From Thermococcus gammatolerans EJ3 (GTDB lineage: Archaea > Methanobacteriota_B > Thermococci > Thermococcales > Thermococcaceae), in the NCBI RefSeq assembly GCF_000022365.1, contig NC_012804.1, positions 1,116,001-1,180,000 on the forward strand: DNA of 64,000 nucleotides. The letters are read 5' to 3'. The translations under genes were made by a program, and so were the position numbers. The notes under the pieces were generated by a model. The model had not been told where the DNA came from. It did no database searches and saw only the letters and a program-made list of their open reading frames with translations. Below, piece by piece: positions 1 to 8,420 of this stretch (the stretch's first letter is position 1; the number at the start of each line of letters is the position of its first letter).

Positions 1-1608
1 TGTTGCTGGACCGCAGATATGGGTGCCTCCACCGCCCTCAGAAGTCGTTGTGGTTGTTGTAGTCTTGTGGGTTGTAGTTCCGGTGTGGATTGGGGCTGTG
101 GAGGTTGTGGGGGTTGTGGTAGTCTTGCTGCTCGTTGTAGTCGGTTTGCTCGTCGTGGTGGTTTCGTGGGTTGTCGTTGTTTGGTGGGTGGTAGTCGTAG
201 TTGTCCTGTGAGTGGCTGTTATGGTAGTGGTTGTAGTTATTTGGCTTGGGGACGTCGTAGTGGTAGTTGAGGAAGTTGTTTCCGAACTCATCACTGTCGT
301 GACAGTAGCGTCAGAGTCTTGTACTACCGCTTGCGAATCCATCACCTGCGCTTGGGAATCTTTAACACTTGCATTGAAATCACCGGGTTGAACAGTCGTA
401 TCTCCAACAGGGGCATTGGAGTCTCTCGGCAAGTTTGAGAGTGAACCATCTGGGGGGAGCCTGAGAACCCAAACGTCAGCAAGATCAGCGCCAAAGTTCC
501 AGCCTGCCACTATGATATCCCCGTTTGGTGCAACGGCAACTGCATAAGCCTCCTCCTCGTCACTCCCGCCGTATGTTTTTTGCCATTCCACGTTACCGTT
601 CTCGTCAAGCCTAAGAACCCAAACGTCATCTTCACCAGCGCCGAAGCTCCAAGTCCGACCCACCACTATGATATCCCCGTTTGGTGCAATTGCAACCGAA
701 TAAGCATCATCATCACTACTCCCGCCGTAGGTTTTCTGCCATTTCACGTTACCATTCCCATCCAGGCGGAGAACCCAAACGTCACTATCCCAATCACCAA
801 AGCTTTTAGTGTGACCTGTTACTATGATGTCCCCGTTCGGTGCAATGGCAACCGCGAAAGCTATATCACCTCTAATTCCGCCATAGGTTTTCTGCCATTT
901 CACGTTACCATTGGTATCAAGCCTAAGAACCAAAACATCTTCGTGAGTACCGAAGCTGTCCGTGGAGCCTGCTACTATAACGTCACCGTTGTCTGTAATG
1001 GCAACCGCATGACCCCAATCATAACTACTTCCACCGTAAGTCTTCTGCCATTTGACATTCCCATTCTCGTCTAGGCGAAGAACCCAAACGTCAGCTTTAC
1101 CAGCCCCGAAGCTTTCAGTTCCACCTACCACGATGATGTCTCCATTTTCTGCAATGGCAACCGAGCGAGCTACATCATAACCTTTACCGCCGTAGGTTTT
1201 CTGCCATTTCACGTTGCCGTTCTCGTCAAGCCTGAGAACCCAAACGTCAGCTTTACCGGCTCCAAAGCTTTCAGTCCCGCCTGCCACTATAACGTCACCG
1301 TTATCCGCGACTGCAACCGCAGCAGCCCAATCCTTGTCACTTCCACCGTAAGTCTTCTGCCACTTAACATTACCCTCGCTATCGAGCCTGAGAACCCAAA
1401 CGTCGCCATAACCAGCTCCGAAGCTTTCAGTATAGCCTGCGACTATAATGTCTCCGTTTGGAGCAATAGCAACCGCGCGAGCCGTATCTTCACATTCCCC
1501 TCTGTATGTTTTGGCCCAGTGAGTGTTTTCTTCTGCAATCACCTTTCCCGCAGGAATCAGGGTCCCTAAGATGAGGAGGAGCCCCACGAAGACGAACATC
1601 CTCTTCAT
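1..1608 (-). CDS. Secreted seven-repeat beta-propeller-like protein with Thr-rich stalk and CGP-CTERM start (partial)
   Basis: Reading the minus strand from ATG 1608 gives 536 codons without a stop, so the gene continues past position 1. A signal peptide (about residues 1-25) is followed by seven copies of a ~52-residue unit with the cores 'NGDIIVAG', 'DVWVLRLD' and 'NVKWQKTYGG', fitting a seven-bladed propeller. Next come a linker and about 80 residues very rich in Thr, then Gly-rich residues and an 'ICGPA' end. In Thermococcales a Thr-rich stalk followed by Cys-Gly-Pro and a hydrophobic tail is the CGP-CTERM surface-anchoring signal; the tail lies beyond the edge. The start is preceded by a GGGGGTGG ribosome site. 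Substrate and role are unknown. Confidence 0.85.
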   Translation of the reverse strand, partial: MKRMFVFVGLLLILGTLIPAGKVIAEENTHWAKTYRGECEDTARAVAIAPNGDIIVAGYTESFGAGYGDVWVLRLDSEGNVKWQKTYGGSDKDWAAAVAVADNGDVIVAGGTESFGAGKADVWVLRLDENGNVKWQKTYGGKGYDVARSVAIAENGDIIVVGGTESFGAGKADVWVLRLDENGNVKWQKTYGGSSYDWGHAVAITDNGDVIVAGSTDSFGTHEDVLVLRLDTNGNVKWQKTYGGIRGDIAFAVAIAPNGDIIVTGHTKSFGDWDSDVWVLRLDGNGNVKWQKTYGGSSDDDAYSVAIAPNGDIIVVGRTWSFGAGEDDVWVLRLDENGNVEWQKTYGGSDEEEAYAVAVAPNGDIIVAGWNFGADLADVWVLRLPPDGSLSNLPRDSNAPVGDTTVQPGDFNASVKDSQAQVMDSQAVVQDSDATVTTVMSSETTSSTTTTTSPSQITTTTTITATHRTTTTTTHQTTTTHETTTTSKPTTTSSKTTTTPTTSTAPIHTGTTTHKTTTTTTTSEGGGGTHICGPAT

Positions 1609-1676
1609 GGTGCCACCCCCTGGCATTAATCATAGGTTTACTTCTGCTGTTTTTCACAATGAATTCTCTCCGAACC

Positions 1677-1685
1677 TTTATAAAA
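1677..1685 (-). promoter_or_regulatory. TATA box for the secreted propeller protein
   Basis: On the minus strand TTTTATAAA lies about 70 bases upstream of ATG 1608. This predicts a leader of roughly 45-50 nt that includes the GGGGGTGG ribosome site. Confidence 0.5.
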
Positions 1686-1770
1686 GCCATACTGACGACA
1701 CTCGGTCGATTTTCGATAACTGCTGAGAATATTTTTAACGGGGAACAATAATTTTGGCTCATGAAAAAGG

Positions 1771-1779
1771 TTTTATAGG
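1771..1779 (+). promoter_or_regulatory. TATA box for the 77-aa gene at 1811
   Basis: TTTTATAGG preceded by a purine-rich BRE-like stretch (GAAAAAGG) lies about 35 bases upstream of ATG 1811. The predicted start of transcription falls just ahead of the GGTGAT ribosome site. Confidence 0.5.
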
Positions 1780-1810
1780 CCTTCTTCTTTAAAATAAAAC
1801 GGTGATGGCT

Positions 1811-2044
1811 ATGCAAATTCTCGAAGTTGACATCAAACTCCCCTATCGAGAAAGGGGAAGCGTGCTGAGCCGCCTCCTTTCCAAGGTCTCCGGCAGGATT
1901 AAGGACATACACTTCCTTCCGCCCGATGCAACCGGTATGTCCGAGATCAGGATGGAACTGATTGGTGGTAAAGAGCTCGTTCAGGAGCTTAGAAAAGTTG
2001 TAAAGATCGGAAAGTTATCATTCAAGGTGCTTTCGGAAGCCTAA
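1811..2044 (+). CDS. Conserved small protein of unknown function (77 aa)
   Basis: I do not recognise a named family. The 77-residue product has no membrane segment or signal peptide and alternates short strands and helices (begins MQILEVDIKL), a size and pattern compatible with a small alpha/beta fold such as an ACT-like domain; that comparison is only inference. I chose ATG 1811 over GTG 1802 and ATG 1805 because GGTGAT at 1801-1806 sits at proper spacing only for 1811. It is transcribed alone between the divergent secreted protein and the convergent GGGP synthase. Confidence 0.7.
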   Translation: MQILEVDIKLPYRERGSVLSRLLSKVSGRIKDIHFLPPDATGMSEIRMELIGGKELVQELRKVVKIGKLSFKVLSEA

Positions 2045-2055
2045 AGGCTTTCTCC

Positions 2056-2814
2056 TTAGATTTTGACCCCCGAGTTTAACTCCTCAAGCTTTTTCCTTGC
2101 CTTCTCAATCGAGCCAGCCTTTTCTACCGCAGTTCCTGTAACGATGATGTCGGCCCCCGCTTCAACCGCCCTCCTCGCCTGTTCCTTCGTCCGGATTCCA
2201 CCCCCAACGATGAGCGGAACGTCTATGACCTTCCTAACGAGGGCAATCATCTCGGGCGGAACCGGCTGTGGGGCACCGCTACCCGCTTCAAGGTAAACGA
2301 GGCGCATGCCGAGGTACTGGCCGGCTAAGGCGTACGCGGCGGCGATCTTCGGCTTGTGTCTCGGTATTGGCTTCGCATCGCCGACCCAGCCGACGGTTTC
2401 GCCGGGCTCGATTATCAGGTAGGCCATCGGAATAGGCTCTATCCCATAGCGCTTGACGGTGAATGCTCCCAACGCCTGGGAGCCCGTTATGAAGAACGGA
2501 TTCCGCGAGTTGAGGAGGCTCATGAAGAATATCGCGTCCGCGTACCTGCTTATCCCGCCGTGCGAGCCTGGGAAGAGAATTACTGGCAGGCTGGAGGACT
2601 CCTTTATAGCCCTCACAACGCTGTCGAGGACCTCTCCCTCGGCCCCTGTTGAACCGCCGACCATTATCGCGTCAACGCCTATAGCCTCGCTCATCTCTGC
2701 TATCTTTCCGGCCGTTTCCGGCGAAACGTCGTCCGGGTCGAGGAGAACGAAGTGGAGCTTCTCCTTCTTCAGCTTCTCGTGAATGTAGCGCTCAACCTTT
2801 CCAATTTCAAGCAT
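2056..2814 (-). CDS. Geranylgeranylglyceryl phosphate synthase (GGGPS)
   Basis: Makes the first ether bond of archaeal lipids by joining sn-glycerol-1-phosphate to geranylgeranyl diphosphate, in the cytosol or at the membrane face. The 252-residue product is a TIM barrel of family length with the expected phosphate and substrate motifs: 'LLDPDD' near residue 24, 'GGSTGAEG' near 53, 'PGSHGGIS' near 83, 'YLEAGSGAP' near 175 and 'GGGIRTKEQA' near 205. It ends 12 bases from the convergent 77-aa gene. The start ATG 2814 follows GGAGGGATAAAA. Confidence 0.95.
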   Translation of the reverse strand: MLEIGKVERYIHEKLKKEKLHFVLLDPDDVSPETAGKIAEMSEAIGVDAIMVGGSTGAEGEVLDSVVRAIKESSSLPVILFPGSHGGISRYADAIFFMSLLNSRNPFFITGSQALGAFTVKRYGIEPIPMAYLIIEPGETVGWVGDAKPIPRHKPKIAAAYALAGQYLGMRLVYLEAGSGAPQPVPPEMIALVRKVIDVPLIVGGGIRTKEQARRAVEAGADIIVTGTAVEKAGSIEKARKKLEELNSGVKI

Positions 2815-2862
2815 TTTTATCCCTCCAAAAATTCTTTAATCATCACAGTGAACGTTATGAAA

Positions 2863-3060
2863 TCAGAACCGCTTTCGTTCCCTGACATCCTCAAGCACTT
2901 CCTCGACGTTTACCTCGACGGGGATTCCCTCAATCTCCTCGAGCAGGTCCCATATCGTCTCTCCAACGATTACCTTAACTTTTGCCCTCTTATGGAGGTT
3001 AACCTTCTTCGGGGGCCTGAACGTCGTGCCGTCGTAGACGGCCTCGATGACCGTTCCCAT
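2863..3060 (-). CDS. AF2212/DUF104-type antitoxin-like protein (65 aa)
   Basis: The 65-residue product starts 'MGTVIEAVYDGTTFRPPKKV' and resembles DUF104 (AF2212-like) antitoxins: a short N-terminal strand pair with the 'YDGxxFxPxxxV' pattern and an acidic C-terminal helix. Members normally precede a PIN-domain (VapC) toxin. Here no toxin follows: the next gene downstream is GGGP synthase. The gene directly upstream (3062-3499) is a DUF123 protein whose stop codon is one base from this start, so the two are probably co-transcribed. It may be a solitary antitoxin or a repurposed regulator. Confidence 0.7.
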   Translation of the reverse strand: MGTVIEAVYDGTTFRPPKKVNLHKRAKVKVIVGETIWDLLEEIEGIPVEVNVEEVLEDVRERKRF

Positions 3061-3061
3061 G

Positions 3062-3499
3062 TTACCACCGTATTTCCATTATTTCTTCTTGGCTTTTAAC
3101 GATTTTCCAGCTCAGTCCGAGCTCCTCGAGGATTCTTCTTAGAATTTCATCGGGTTCGTCCTCAAAGCGGTAGAGGTTGGTGCTCACCTTAACATCGCCC
3201 GCCCCAAAGCCAGGGATTGCTTCGCCAAAGCGGGAAACCTCGCGCGAGAGGTCCTCCTCAAGCTTCACCTCGCTCGGAATGAGGTAGGCCCTCAGGAGCT
3301 CTGCCTCACTGAGAAGGTAATCAATGTGCCAGTGAAGCTTCTTCTCCCGCCGAAAGTGCCTCGCGACGCGCTTTTCGAGGGAGTTCATGGCCGAGCCGAC
3401 GTAGACGTAGTAACCCGGCTCGAGTTCAAAGGTTCTCCCCTTGGTGCGAACCGTTTTCCCCTCTCCAAGCCGGATGATGAGGAGGTAAGAGCCCTTCAT
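3062..3499 (-). CDS. DUF123 / GIY-YIG-like protein (145 aa)
   Basis: The product matches DUF123, a GIY-YIG-related family in archaea and thermophiles, sometimes fused to endonuclease III. Visible hallmarks are 'GSYLLIIRL' at the N-terminus, 'GYYVYVGSAMNSLEKRVARH' near residue 35 (the GIY-YIG-like strand and Arg helix) and 'HWHIDYLL' near 60. Whether it cuts DNA is unknown. Start ATG 3499 has GGTGAGG at good spacing; the longer frame lacks one. It lies upstream of and nearly abuts the DUF104 gene. Confidence 0.8.
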   Translation of the reverse strand: MKGSYLLIIRLGEGKTVRTKGRTFELEPGYYVYVGSAMNSLEKRVARHFRREKKLHWHIDYLLSEAELLRAYLIPSEVKLEEDLSREVSRFGEAIPGFGAGDVKVSTNLYRFEDEPDEILRRILEELGLSWKIVKSQEEIMEIRW

Positions 3500-3520
3500 A
3501 CTCCTCACCTTCCACTGAGG

Positions 3521-3530
3521 GTTTATAAAC
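3521..3530. promoter_or_regulatory. Palindromic TATA box shared by divergent genes
   Basis: GTTTATAAAC is a perfect palindrome between the divergent starts at 3499 (minus) and 3562 (plus). It lies about 27 and 36 bases from the two start codons, and no other TATA-like element serves either gene well. Confidence 0.45.
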
Positions 3531-3561
3531 TTCAGGCTCAATATCACGTTAGGTGTTAGAT

Positions 3562-3951
3562 ATGGACGAAGACCGGGAAAAGAGAAAACCCGTTGACGAC
3601 TTCGCGTGGCAGGAATATGACAGGGATGAGTTCAGGAAGATGTTTCCAGCACTCGCAAAGGAACTCGAAGAGGGTAAGGGCATCGGAATAGACGCTTACC
3701 GCAGCTCCGTTGAGGAGGGTGAGGAGCTAGCCGAGCCGAGAAACTTCGCCGGCTACAACCCAACGGTAATAGATTTCCTCAGAAGATGCGAGACCGACGA
3801 TGAGGCGCTGGAGATAATCAACTGGATGGAGAGTAGGGGTGAGATAACGCCCGAAATCGCGAAGGAGCTCAGGATAACGCTTGCTAAGAAGGGAGTTAGA
3901 GCTTTCGGGCCTAAGAAGGAGTGGGGATGGTACGAGAGGCACGGTAGATGA
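3562..3951 (+). CDS. DUF2095 family protein (129 aa)
   Basis: An acidic soluble 129-residue protein of unknown function matching the archaeal DUF2095 family. It has an N-terminal charged helix ('YDRDEFRKMFPALAKELEEG'), a central 'GYNPTVIDFLRRC' segment and a C-terminal 'KEWGWYER'. ATG 3562 is preceded by AGGTG at 3551-3555, which selects it over GTG 3553. It stands before the aminoacylase gene but that gene has its own ribosome site and upstream AT-rich element, so co-transcription is uncertain. Confidence 0.75.
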   Translation: MDEDREKRKPVDDFAWQEYDRDEFRKMFPALAKELEEGKGIGIDAYRSSVEEGEELAEPRNFAGYNPTVIDFLRRCETDDEALEIINWMESRGEITPEIAKELRITLAKKGVRAFGPKKEWGWYERHGR

Positions 3952-4006
3952 GATGCCTATCGAAAGGTTAATATTTTCCTTGTTACAATCCCCTCTGGTG
4001 GTTTCC

Positions 4007-5158
4007 ATGACGTTTAACCCCGTTTTTGAGGCGGAAAAAATCAAGGATCTGATAATCTCGTGGAGACGTGACTTTCACATGTACCCGGAGCTCAAGTACG
4101 AGGAGGAGAGAACCTCAAAGATCGTTGAGGAGCACCTCAGGGAGTGGGGCTACTCAATCAAGCGTGTTGGAACCGGAATTATAGCGGATATCGGCGACGG
4201 CGAGAAAACCATCGCCCTTCGCGCCGATATGGACGCGTTGCCAATCCAGGAGGAGAACGACGTCCCCTATAAGTCCCGCATCCCCGGAAAGATGCACGCC
4301 TGCGGTCACGACGCCCACACGGCAATGTTGCTTGGAGCGGGCAAGATAATAGCGGAGCACGCCGAGGAGTTCAACGGCAGGGTAAGGCTTATCTTTCAGC
4401 CGGCGGAGGAGGGAGGAAACGGGGCTGTTAAAATGATCGAAGGCGGTGCTCTGGAGGGCGTTAACGCGATCTTCGGCTTTCACGTCTGGATGGACCTTCC
4501 GAGCGGTGTTATAGGGATAAGAGAAGGGCCGTTCTTGGCGGGTGCTGGCATATTCAGCGGGAAGCTTGTAGGAAAGGGGGGTCATGGAGCGGCACCCCAC
4601 GAGGCGAGGGATCCCCTGCCCGCGCTTGCAGAGCTTATCCTTGCCTATCAGACCATAGTTAGCAGGAACGTCGATCCGATCGAGACCGGAGTAGTAAGCG
4701 TTACTTCGGTTCACGCGGGAACGGCCTTCAATGTCATTCCAGAAAAGGCCGAGTTCAAGGGCACCTTCCGGTTCTTCAAGGGGGAGGTCGGCGAGCTGAT
4801 AAAGAGGAGGATGGACGAAATTGCCAGGGGTGTGGCCATTGCCCACAACCTTGAGTACGAGCTCAGCATCGATGAACTAACCCCTCCCACGATCAACGAC
4901 CCCGAGATGGCAGGGTTCGCGCGGAAGGTCGCGGAAAAATACGGCCTGAAGTACGGCGAAGTTCCGCCCACGATGGGAGCTGAGGACTTCTCGTTCTACC
5001 TCCAGAGGGTTCCGGGAGCGTTTTTGGCCCTGGGAATAAGGAACGAGGAGAAGGGCATTATCTACCCGCACCACCATCCAAAGTTTGACGTCGACGAGGA
5101 CGTCCTCCACCTTGGAACTGCGATGGAAGTTGCCCTGGCCCTTGAGTTCCTCAGGTGA
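4007..5158 (+). CDS. M20 family aminoacylase / carboxypeptidase
   Basis: A 383-residue metal-dependent amidohydrolase of the M20D group, like the thermococcal carboxypeptidase/aminoacylase that removes N-acyl groups or C-terminal residues from N-blocked substrates. Metal ligands are visible in 'MHACGHDAHTAMLLGAG' (about residues 94-110), 'QPAEEGGNGAV' near 134 and 'GAEDFSFY' near 325; the lid domain is in the middle. ATG 4007 with GGTGG upstream is preferred to the long N-terminal extension. Its 3' end overlaps the convergent GNAT gene by 8 bases. Confidence 0.92.
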   Translation: MTFNPVFEAEKIKDLIISWRRDFHMYPELKYEEERTSKIVEEHLREWGYSIKRVGTGIIADIGDGEKTIALRADMDALPIQEENDVPYKSRIPGKMHACGHDAHTAMLLGAGKIIAEHAEEFNGRVRLIFQPAEEGGNGAVKMIEGGALEGVNAIFGFHVWMDLPSGVIGIREGPFLAGAGIFSGKLVGKGGHGAAPHEARDPLPALAELILAYQTIVSRNVDPIETGVVSVTSVHAGTAFNVIPEKAEFKGTFRFFKGEVGELIKRRMDEIARGVAIAHNLEYELSIDELTPPTINDPEMAGFARKVAEKYGLKYGEVPPTMGAEDFSFYLQRVPGAFLALGIRNEEKGIIYPHHHPKFDVDEDVLHLGTAMEVALALEFLR

Positions 5159-5993
5159 GTTCCTTCGCGAGTATCTCTATTCTTCCAACCTCTCTCGTGT
5201 CTGCTACTTCTAAATCCTCCGCGAGCACGGTCAGTACCCTCTCGAAGCCCAGAGCCTTAGCCCTGCCGAGAACTGTCCCCAAATCGTCAATTCTGCCCCA
5301 GAGGAGGAGTGCAACACCGTCTCTTCCCGGCAGGTTTCTGAAGGCGTAGAAGGACTCGCCGGCTTTTCCGCTTTCAACGGTGTAGTGAATTCCCGCTATG
5401 TTGTCCTTAAACGCCGAAAAGTACATGCTGTAAGAGCTTTGGAAACGGCCGGCAACCAGTTGGAGGTTTTTAACCTCCTCCCAGCTAAACTCAAGTGGCC
5501 GTATGTTCGCATCATCGGCTCTCTTACCCGCAGGAATCCACACCGTCCTGCCCCCGAAGACCTCAACATCAAAGCCCAGCCTCTCGTAGAAGCCCTTTGC
5601 ATCCTCATCTGGCTGGGTCGTCGACATCTCGGCTCCCCTTTCTCTGGCCAAGCCCTCAACGAACTCCATAAGCGCTCTCCCAATTCCCCTGCCCCGGTAA
5701 TCAGGATGGACTTCAATGACGTCAATGTGGGCGATTCTTCGAACTTTTCCCCCGATGGGCTCTTCTGAAAAGAGAACCTCGACTTCCCCTACGATCTTTC
5801 CGTCAAGCTCTGCGACGGCTACAAGCTGGTCGTCGAGCAGGAGGTTGTTGAGGTGAATCGCGAGCGTCTCAGTGGCCATCCACGGGCCGCCCCGAATGTA
5901 GCGGTCGTAAATGCCGCCGCTGAGGTTCTCGTCGGCAGTGTGAACCTCAACTATCTCGTGAACGTCCTCAAGGGTTGCCAGACGAACCCTCAT
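5151..5993 (-). CDS. GNAT family N-acetyltransferase
   Basis: A 280-residue protein with an N-terminal GNAT fold (about 1-150) including the acetyl-CoA loop '[14 protein letters not shown]' and '[18 protein letters not shown]'. The C-terminal ~130 residues look like a second, degenerate alpha/beta domain. The acceptor is unknown. Start ATG 5993, preceded by GGTGAG, overlaps the end of the upstream phosphoglycolate phosphatase gene by 26 bases, so translation is probably coupled. Confidence 0.85.
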   Translation of the reverse strand: MRVRLATLEDVHEIVEVHTADENLSGGIYDRYIRGGPWMATETLAIHLNNLLLDDQLVAVAELDGKIVGEVEVLFSEEPIGGKVRRIAHIDVIEVHPDYRGRGIGRALMEFVEGLARERGAEMSTTQPDEDAKGFYERLGFDVEVFGGRTVWIPAGKRADDANIRPLEFSWEEVKNLQLVAGRFQSSYSMYFSAFKDNIAGIHYTVESGKAGESFYAFRNLPGRDGVALLLWGRIDDLGTVLGRAKALGFERVLTVLAEDLEVADTREVGRIEILAKELT

Positions 5994-6711
5994 CGCCCTC
6001 ACCGAGATAGCCGAACTTCCTTAGAATATGGACTATCGCCTCAGCCCCACCGTCGCCGTACGGTTTCTCGGTTACGTAGTCGGCTTTCTCCTTGAGGCTC
6101 TCTGGGGCCTGGGCGATTGCCACCCGGTATCCAACGACGCGGAAGGCGTCCAAATCGTTCTCCCCATCTCCAACATGGGCGACCTCGCTCGGTTTAATAC
6201 CCAGGTACTCACAGGCCTTTTCTATGCCTGCGCCCTTGTTTATCCAGGGCTTCTTCACGTGGATTGCAAAGCCAGAATCGACGGCGACGAGGTTGAGCCC
6301 AAGCTCCTCGATGATCTCCCGCACCGCTTCAACGGGAACCGTTCTCAGAACCACCAGCCCGGCCTTCCTTTCCATCGTGGAGTAGCTCAGCTTCGCCTCG
6401 GGATAGCGCCTCTTGAGCTCACTCCAGAGTATCCACTCCTCGTCCATGTCAGTCAGAAAAACGCGCTTCCTCATAGTTCCCTCCCCTTTCAGGGAGAGTG
6501 CGCCCCCGTCCTCCGCTATGACGGGCCCGCTGGTTCCGATAAAAACCGCCGCGGCCTCCGCAAACGGAACGGAATTGCCAGTAACGAGCATCACCGGGAC
6601 GCCAAGTCTTTCAGCCAGCCTTATCGCCTTCAGGGCGTCGATGCTTAGGGTTCTGTCGCGATAGGTTATCGTGCCGTCTATATCGAGTGATATGGCTTTT
6701 ATTTTCCCCAT
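5968..6711 (-). CDS. Phosphoglycolate phosphatase, archaeal HAD type
   Basis: Hydrolyses 2-phosphoglycolate or similar small phosphates. The 247-residue product has all HAD motifs in order: the nucleophile loop 'LDIDGTIT' at residue 9, 'VTGNS' near 43, a conserved Lys in the cap-proximal region, and '[12 protein letters not shown]' near 188. The C2-type cap lies between. Length and motifs agree with the TA0175-like archaeal phosphatase family. It is the first gene of a pair with the GNAT protein. Confidence 0.9.
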   Translation of the reverse strand: MGKIKAISLDIDGTITYRDRTLSIDALKAIRLAERLGVPVMLVTGNSVPFAEAAAVFIGTSGPVIAEDGGALSLKGEGTMRKRVFLTDMDEEWILWSELKRRYPEAKLSYSTMERKAGLVVLRTVPVEAVREIIEELGLNLVAVDSGFAIHVKKPWINKGAGIEKACEYLGIKPSEVAHVGDGENDLDAFRVVGYRVAIAQAPESLKEKADYVTEKPYGDGGAEAIVHILRKFGYLGEGDEGSSGNP

Positions 6712-6745
6712 TTTCCTTCACCAGCGGAGAAAGGGGACGGTTGTA

Positions 6746-7741
6746 TTAAACCTTTCCGGCTAAGGCAATGAGACTTTTTTCTCCTGCTTTTATTCTGTAG
6801 GCCCTTAGTCTTCCCTCAAGGAAAAGCCTTATCGCCTCAAGCGTCTTCTCCTTCTTAAAGAGCTCGTTTCTGGCATCTTCGACGCTCATCTCCCTAAAGC
6901 GCACTTTAAAACTGGGCCTCAGCTGGGCGAGGCGGTGCAGATATGCATTCGAAACGACGCCAATCCTCGCGTAACCGCCGGTGGTTTGAGCGTCGCGCAT
7001 CATCACGATTGGCTTTCCGTTAGGGGGAACTTGAACAGTCCCGGGGACGAGCGGGCCGGTGACTATCCCAGCCCCTTTCTCGGAATGTTCTATCGTCCTT
7101 CCGTCGAGGCGGTAGCCCATCCTGTCCGATTCCGGCGTTATTGTGTAGGCCTCGCTGAGGAACATTCTCACGCCCTCCTCTGTGAAATGGTCCAAATCCG
7201 GGCCGAGAACGACGCCGACGGTTATCTCCTCCGCCGAGTAGTCCGGCCTCAGCTCCTCGGGAAGTCTGCACCCCTCTTTGCCAGTCAATATTGCGTAGCC
7301 GAGGGTAAGTTTATCGCCCTCACTCAACGGCCGTCCAAGGTTAGCTCTGGCGTAGGTCGAGCAACTACCCAGAAGCTTCTCGCACTTTATTCCTCCGGCA
7401 AAGGCTATGTAGCCATAAAGACCGCTCTTCAGCACCCCTACTTCGAGAACGTCGCCCCTCTTTGCCCAGTAACTAGTCCAAGGATCAACTGGAGCCCCGT
7501 TGAGCTTCACATCGACGTCACCGGCAACGGCGAAGACCGCTGAAGCGTTGAACTTAATAGTTGGCCCCATCAGGAGGAACTCGAGGAGGGGAGCATCGCA
7601 GGGGTTTCCGACGAGGTAGTTAGCTATCCTTGCTGAGTAATCGTCCATGTAGCCTGAAACCGGGACGCCAAGCTTTCGGTAGCCCTTCCTGCCGGAGTCT
7701 TGAACCGTCAGCAAAGAGGGAACTCGGAGGAGTTCAATCAT
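6746..7741 (-). CDS. pxpC: 5-oxoprolinase subunit C (biotin-dependent carboxyltransferase-like)
   Basis: Third enzyme subunit of the ATP-dependent 5-oxoprolinase PxpABC, which opens 5-oxoproline (formed readily from glutamine at high temperature) to glutamate. The 331-residue product is a KipA/carboxyltransferase-like protein: 'LLTVQDSGRKGYRKLGVP' near residue 10, 'GYMDDYSARIAN', and 'SDRMGYRLDG' near 220 are family signatures. ATG 7741 overlaps the end of pxpB by 8 bases and is preceded by GGGGGCACG; the longer upstream extension is not needed. Confidence 0.92.
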   Translation of the reverse strand: MIELLRVPSLLTVQDSGRKGYRKLGVPVSGYMDDYSARIANYLVGNPCDAPLLEFLLMGPTIKFNASAVFAVAGDVDVKLNGAPVDPWTSYWAKRGDVLEVGVLKSGLYGYIAFAGGIKCEKLLGSCSTYARANLGRPLSEGDKLTLGYAILTGKEGCRLPEELRPDYSAEEITVGVVLGPDLDHFTEEGVRMFLSEAYTITPESDRMGYRLDGRTIEHSEKGAGIVTGPLVPGTVQVPPNGKPIVMMRDAQTTGGYARIGVVSNAYLHRLAQLRPSFKVRFREMSVEDARNELFKKEKTLEAIRLFLEGRLRAYRIKAGEKSLIALAGKV

Positions 7742-8420
7742 TTTCGTGCCCCCATTCGGCTTTGTAGAGCTCCTTGAACTCCTCCTCATCAATCGGCACG
7801 AACTTTACCCTGTCGCCGGGCCTCAGGAGCGTTGGCGGTTTCCTCGATGGGTTGAAGAGCCTCAGCGGGGTTCTGCCGATGAGCCTCCAGCCGCCGGGGC
7901 TCTCGATTGGATAAATCCCAGTCTGCTCTCCGGCTATCCCCACCGAACCCGCCGGAACTTTCAGGCGGGGCTTTTCCAGCCGGGGCGTTGCTATTCTCTC
8001 GTCCATCCCACCGAGATAGGCGAATCCCGGGAGAAAGCCGAGGAAGTAGACGCGGTAGATGGGCCTGGAGTGTATCTCGATGACCTCCTCCGGAGTCAGG
8101 CCGTTGTATTCCGCTACGAACTCCAAATCCGGGCCGTGCTCACCGCCGTAAAGAACGGGAATCTCAACGAGCCTTCCCTCGAACCTCTCAGCCGAGAACT
8201 CAATTCTTTCGATTGCCTGCTTGACTCCTTCGAAGTCTATGAGCTTGGCATCGTAGATTACGGCGAGGGAGGAGTAAGAGGGAACGACTTCGACGAGCCA
8301 CTCAAAGCCCGCTTTCTCTATCGCCCCCGCGAGGGCGTGAACGCGGTCGTTGGTCTCTTCGTCAATGACCTCTCCGAAGGAGATGAGCAACCCCGAGTCT
8401 CCAAGGGGCTTGAAGTTCAT
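7734..8420 (-). CDS. pxpB: 5-oxoprolinase subunit B (KipI/allophanate hydrolase subunit 1 family)
   Basis: The 228-residue product carries family motifs 'PLGDSGLLISFG' near the start, 'YGGEHGPDLEFVA' near 128, 'FLGFLPGFAYLGGMD' near 155, 'RLEKPRLKVPAGSVGIAG' and 'SPGGWRLIGRTP'. It works with PxpA and PxpC in 5-oxoproline hydrolysis. I start it at ATG 8420: GGTGAG is at proper spacing and the codon forms an ATGA overlap with the stop of the small gene upstream (8417-8560). Confidence 0.92.
   Translation of the reverse strand: MNFKPLGDSGLLISFGEVIDEETNDRVHALAGAIEKAGFEWLVEVVPSYSSLAVIYDAKLIDFEGVKQAIERIEFSAERFEGRLVEIPVLYGGEHGPDLEFVAEYNGLTPEEVIEIHSRPIYRVYFLGFLPGFAYLGGMDERIATPRLEKPRLKVPAGSVGIAGEQTGIYPIESPGGWRLIGRTPLRLFNPSRKPPTLLRPGDRVKFVPIDEEEFKELYKAEWGHEND

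Noticed and set aside
19-1074. Long plus-strand frames in the first kilobase
   Set aside because: They are the complement of the repeat and Thr-rich coding sequence of the minus-strand surface protein; composition is extreme and no ribosome site is present.
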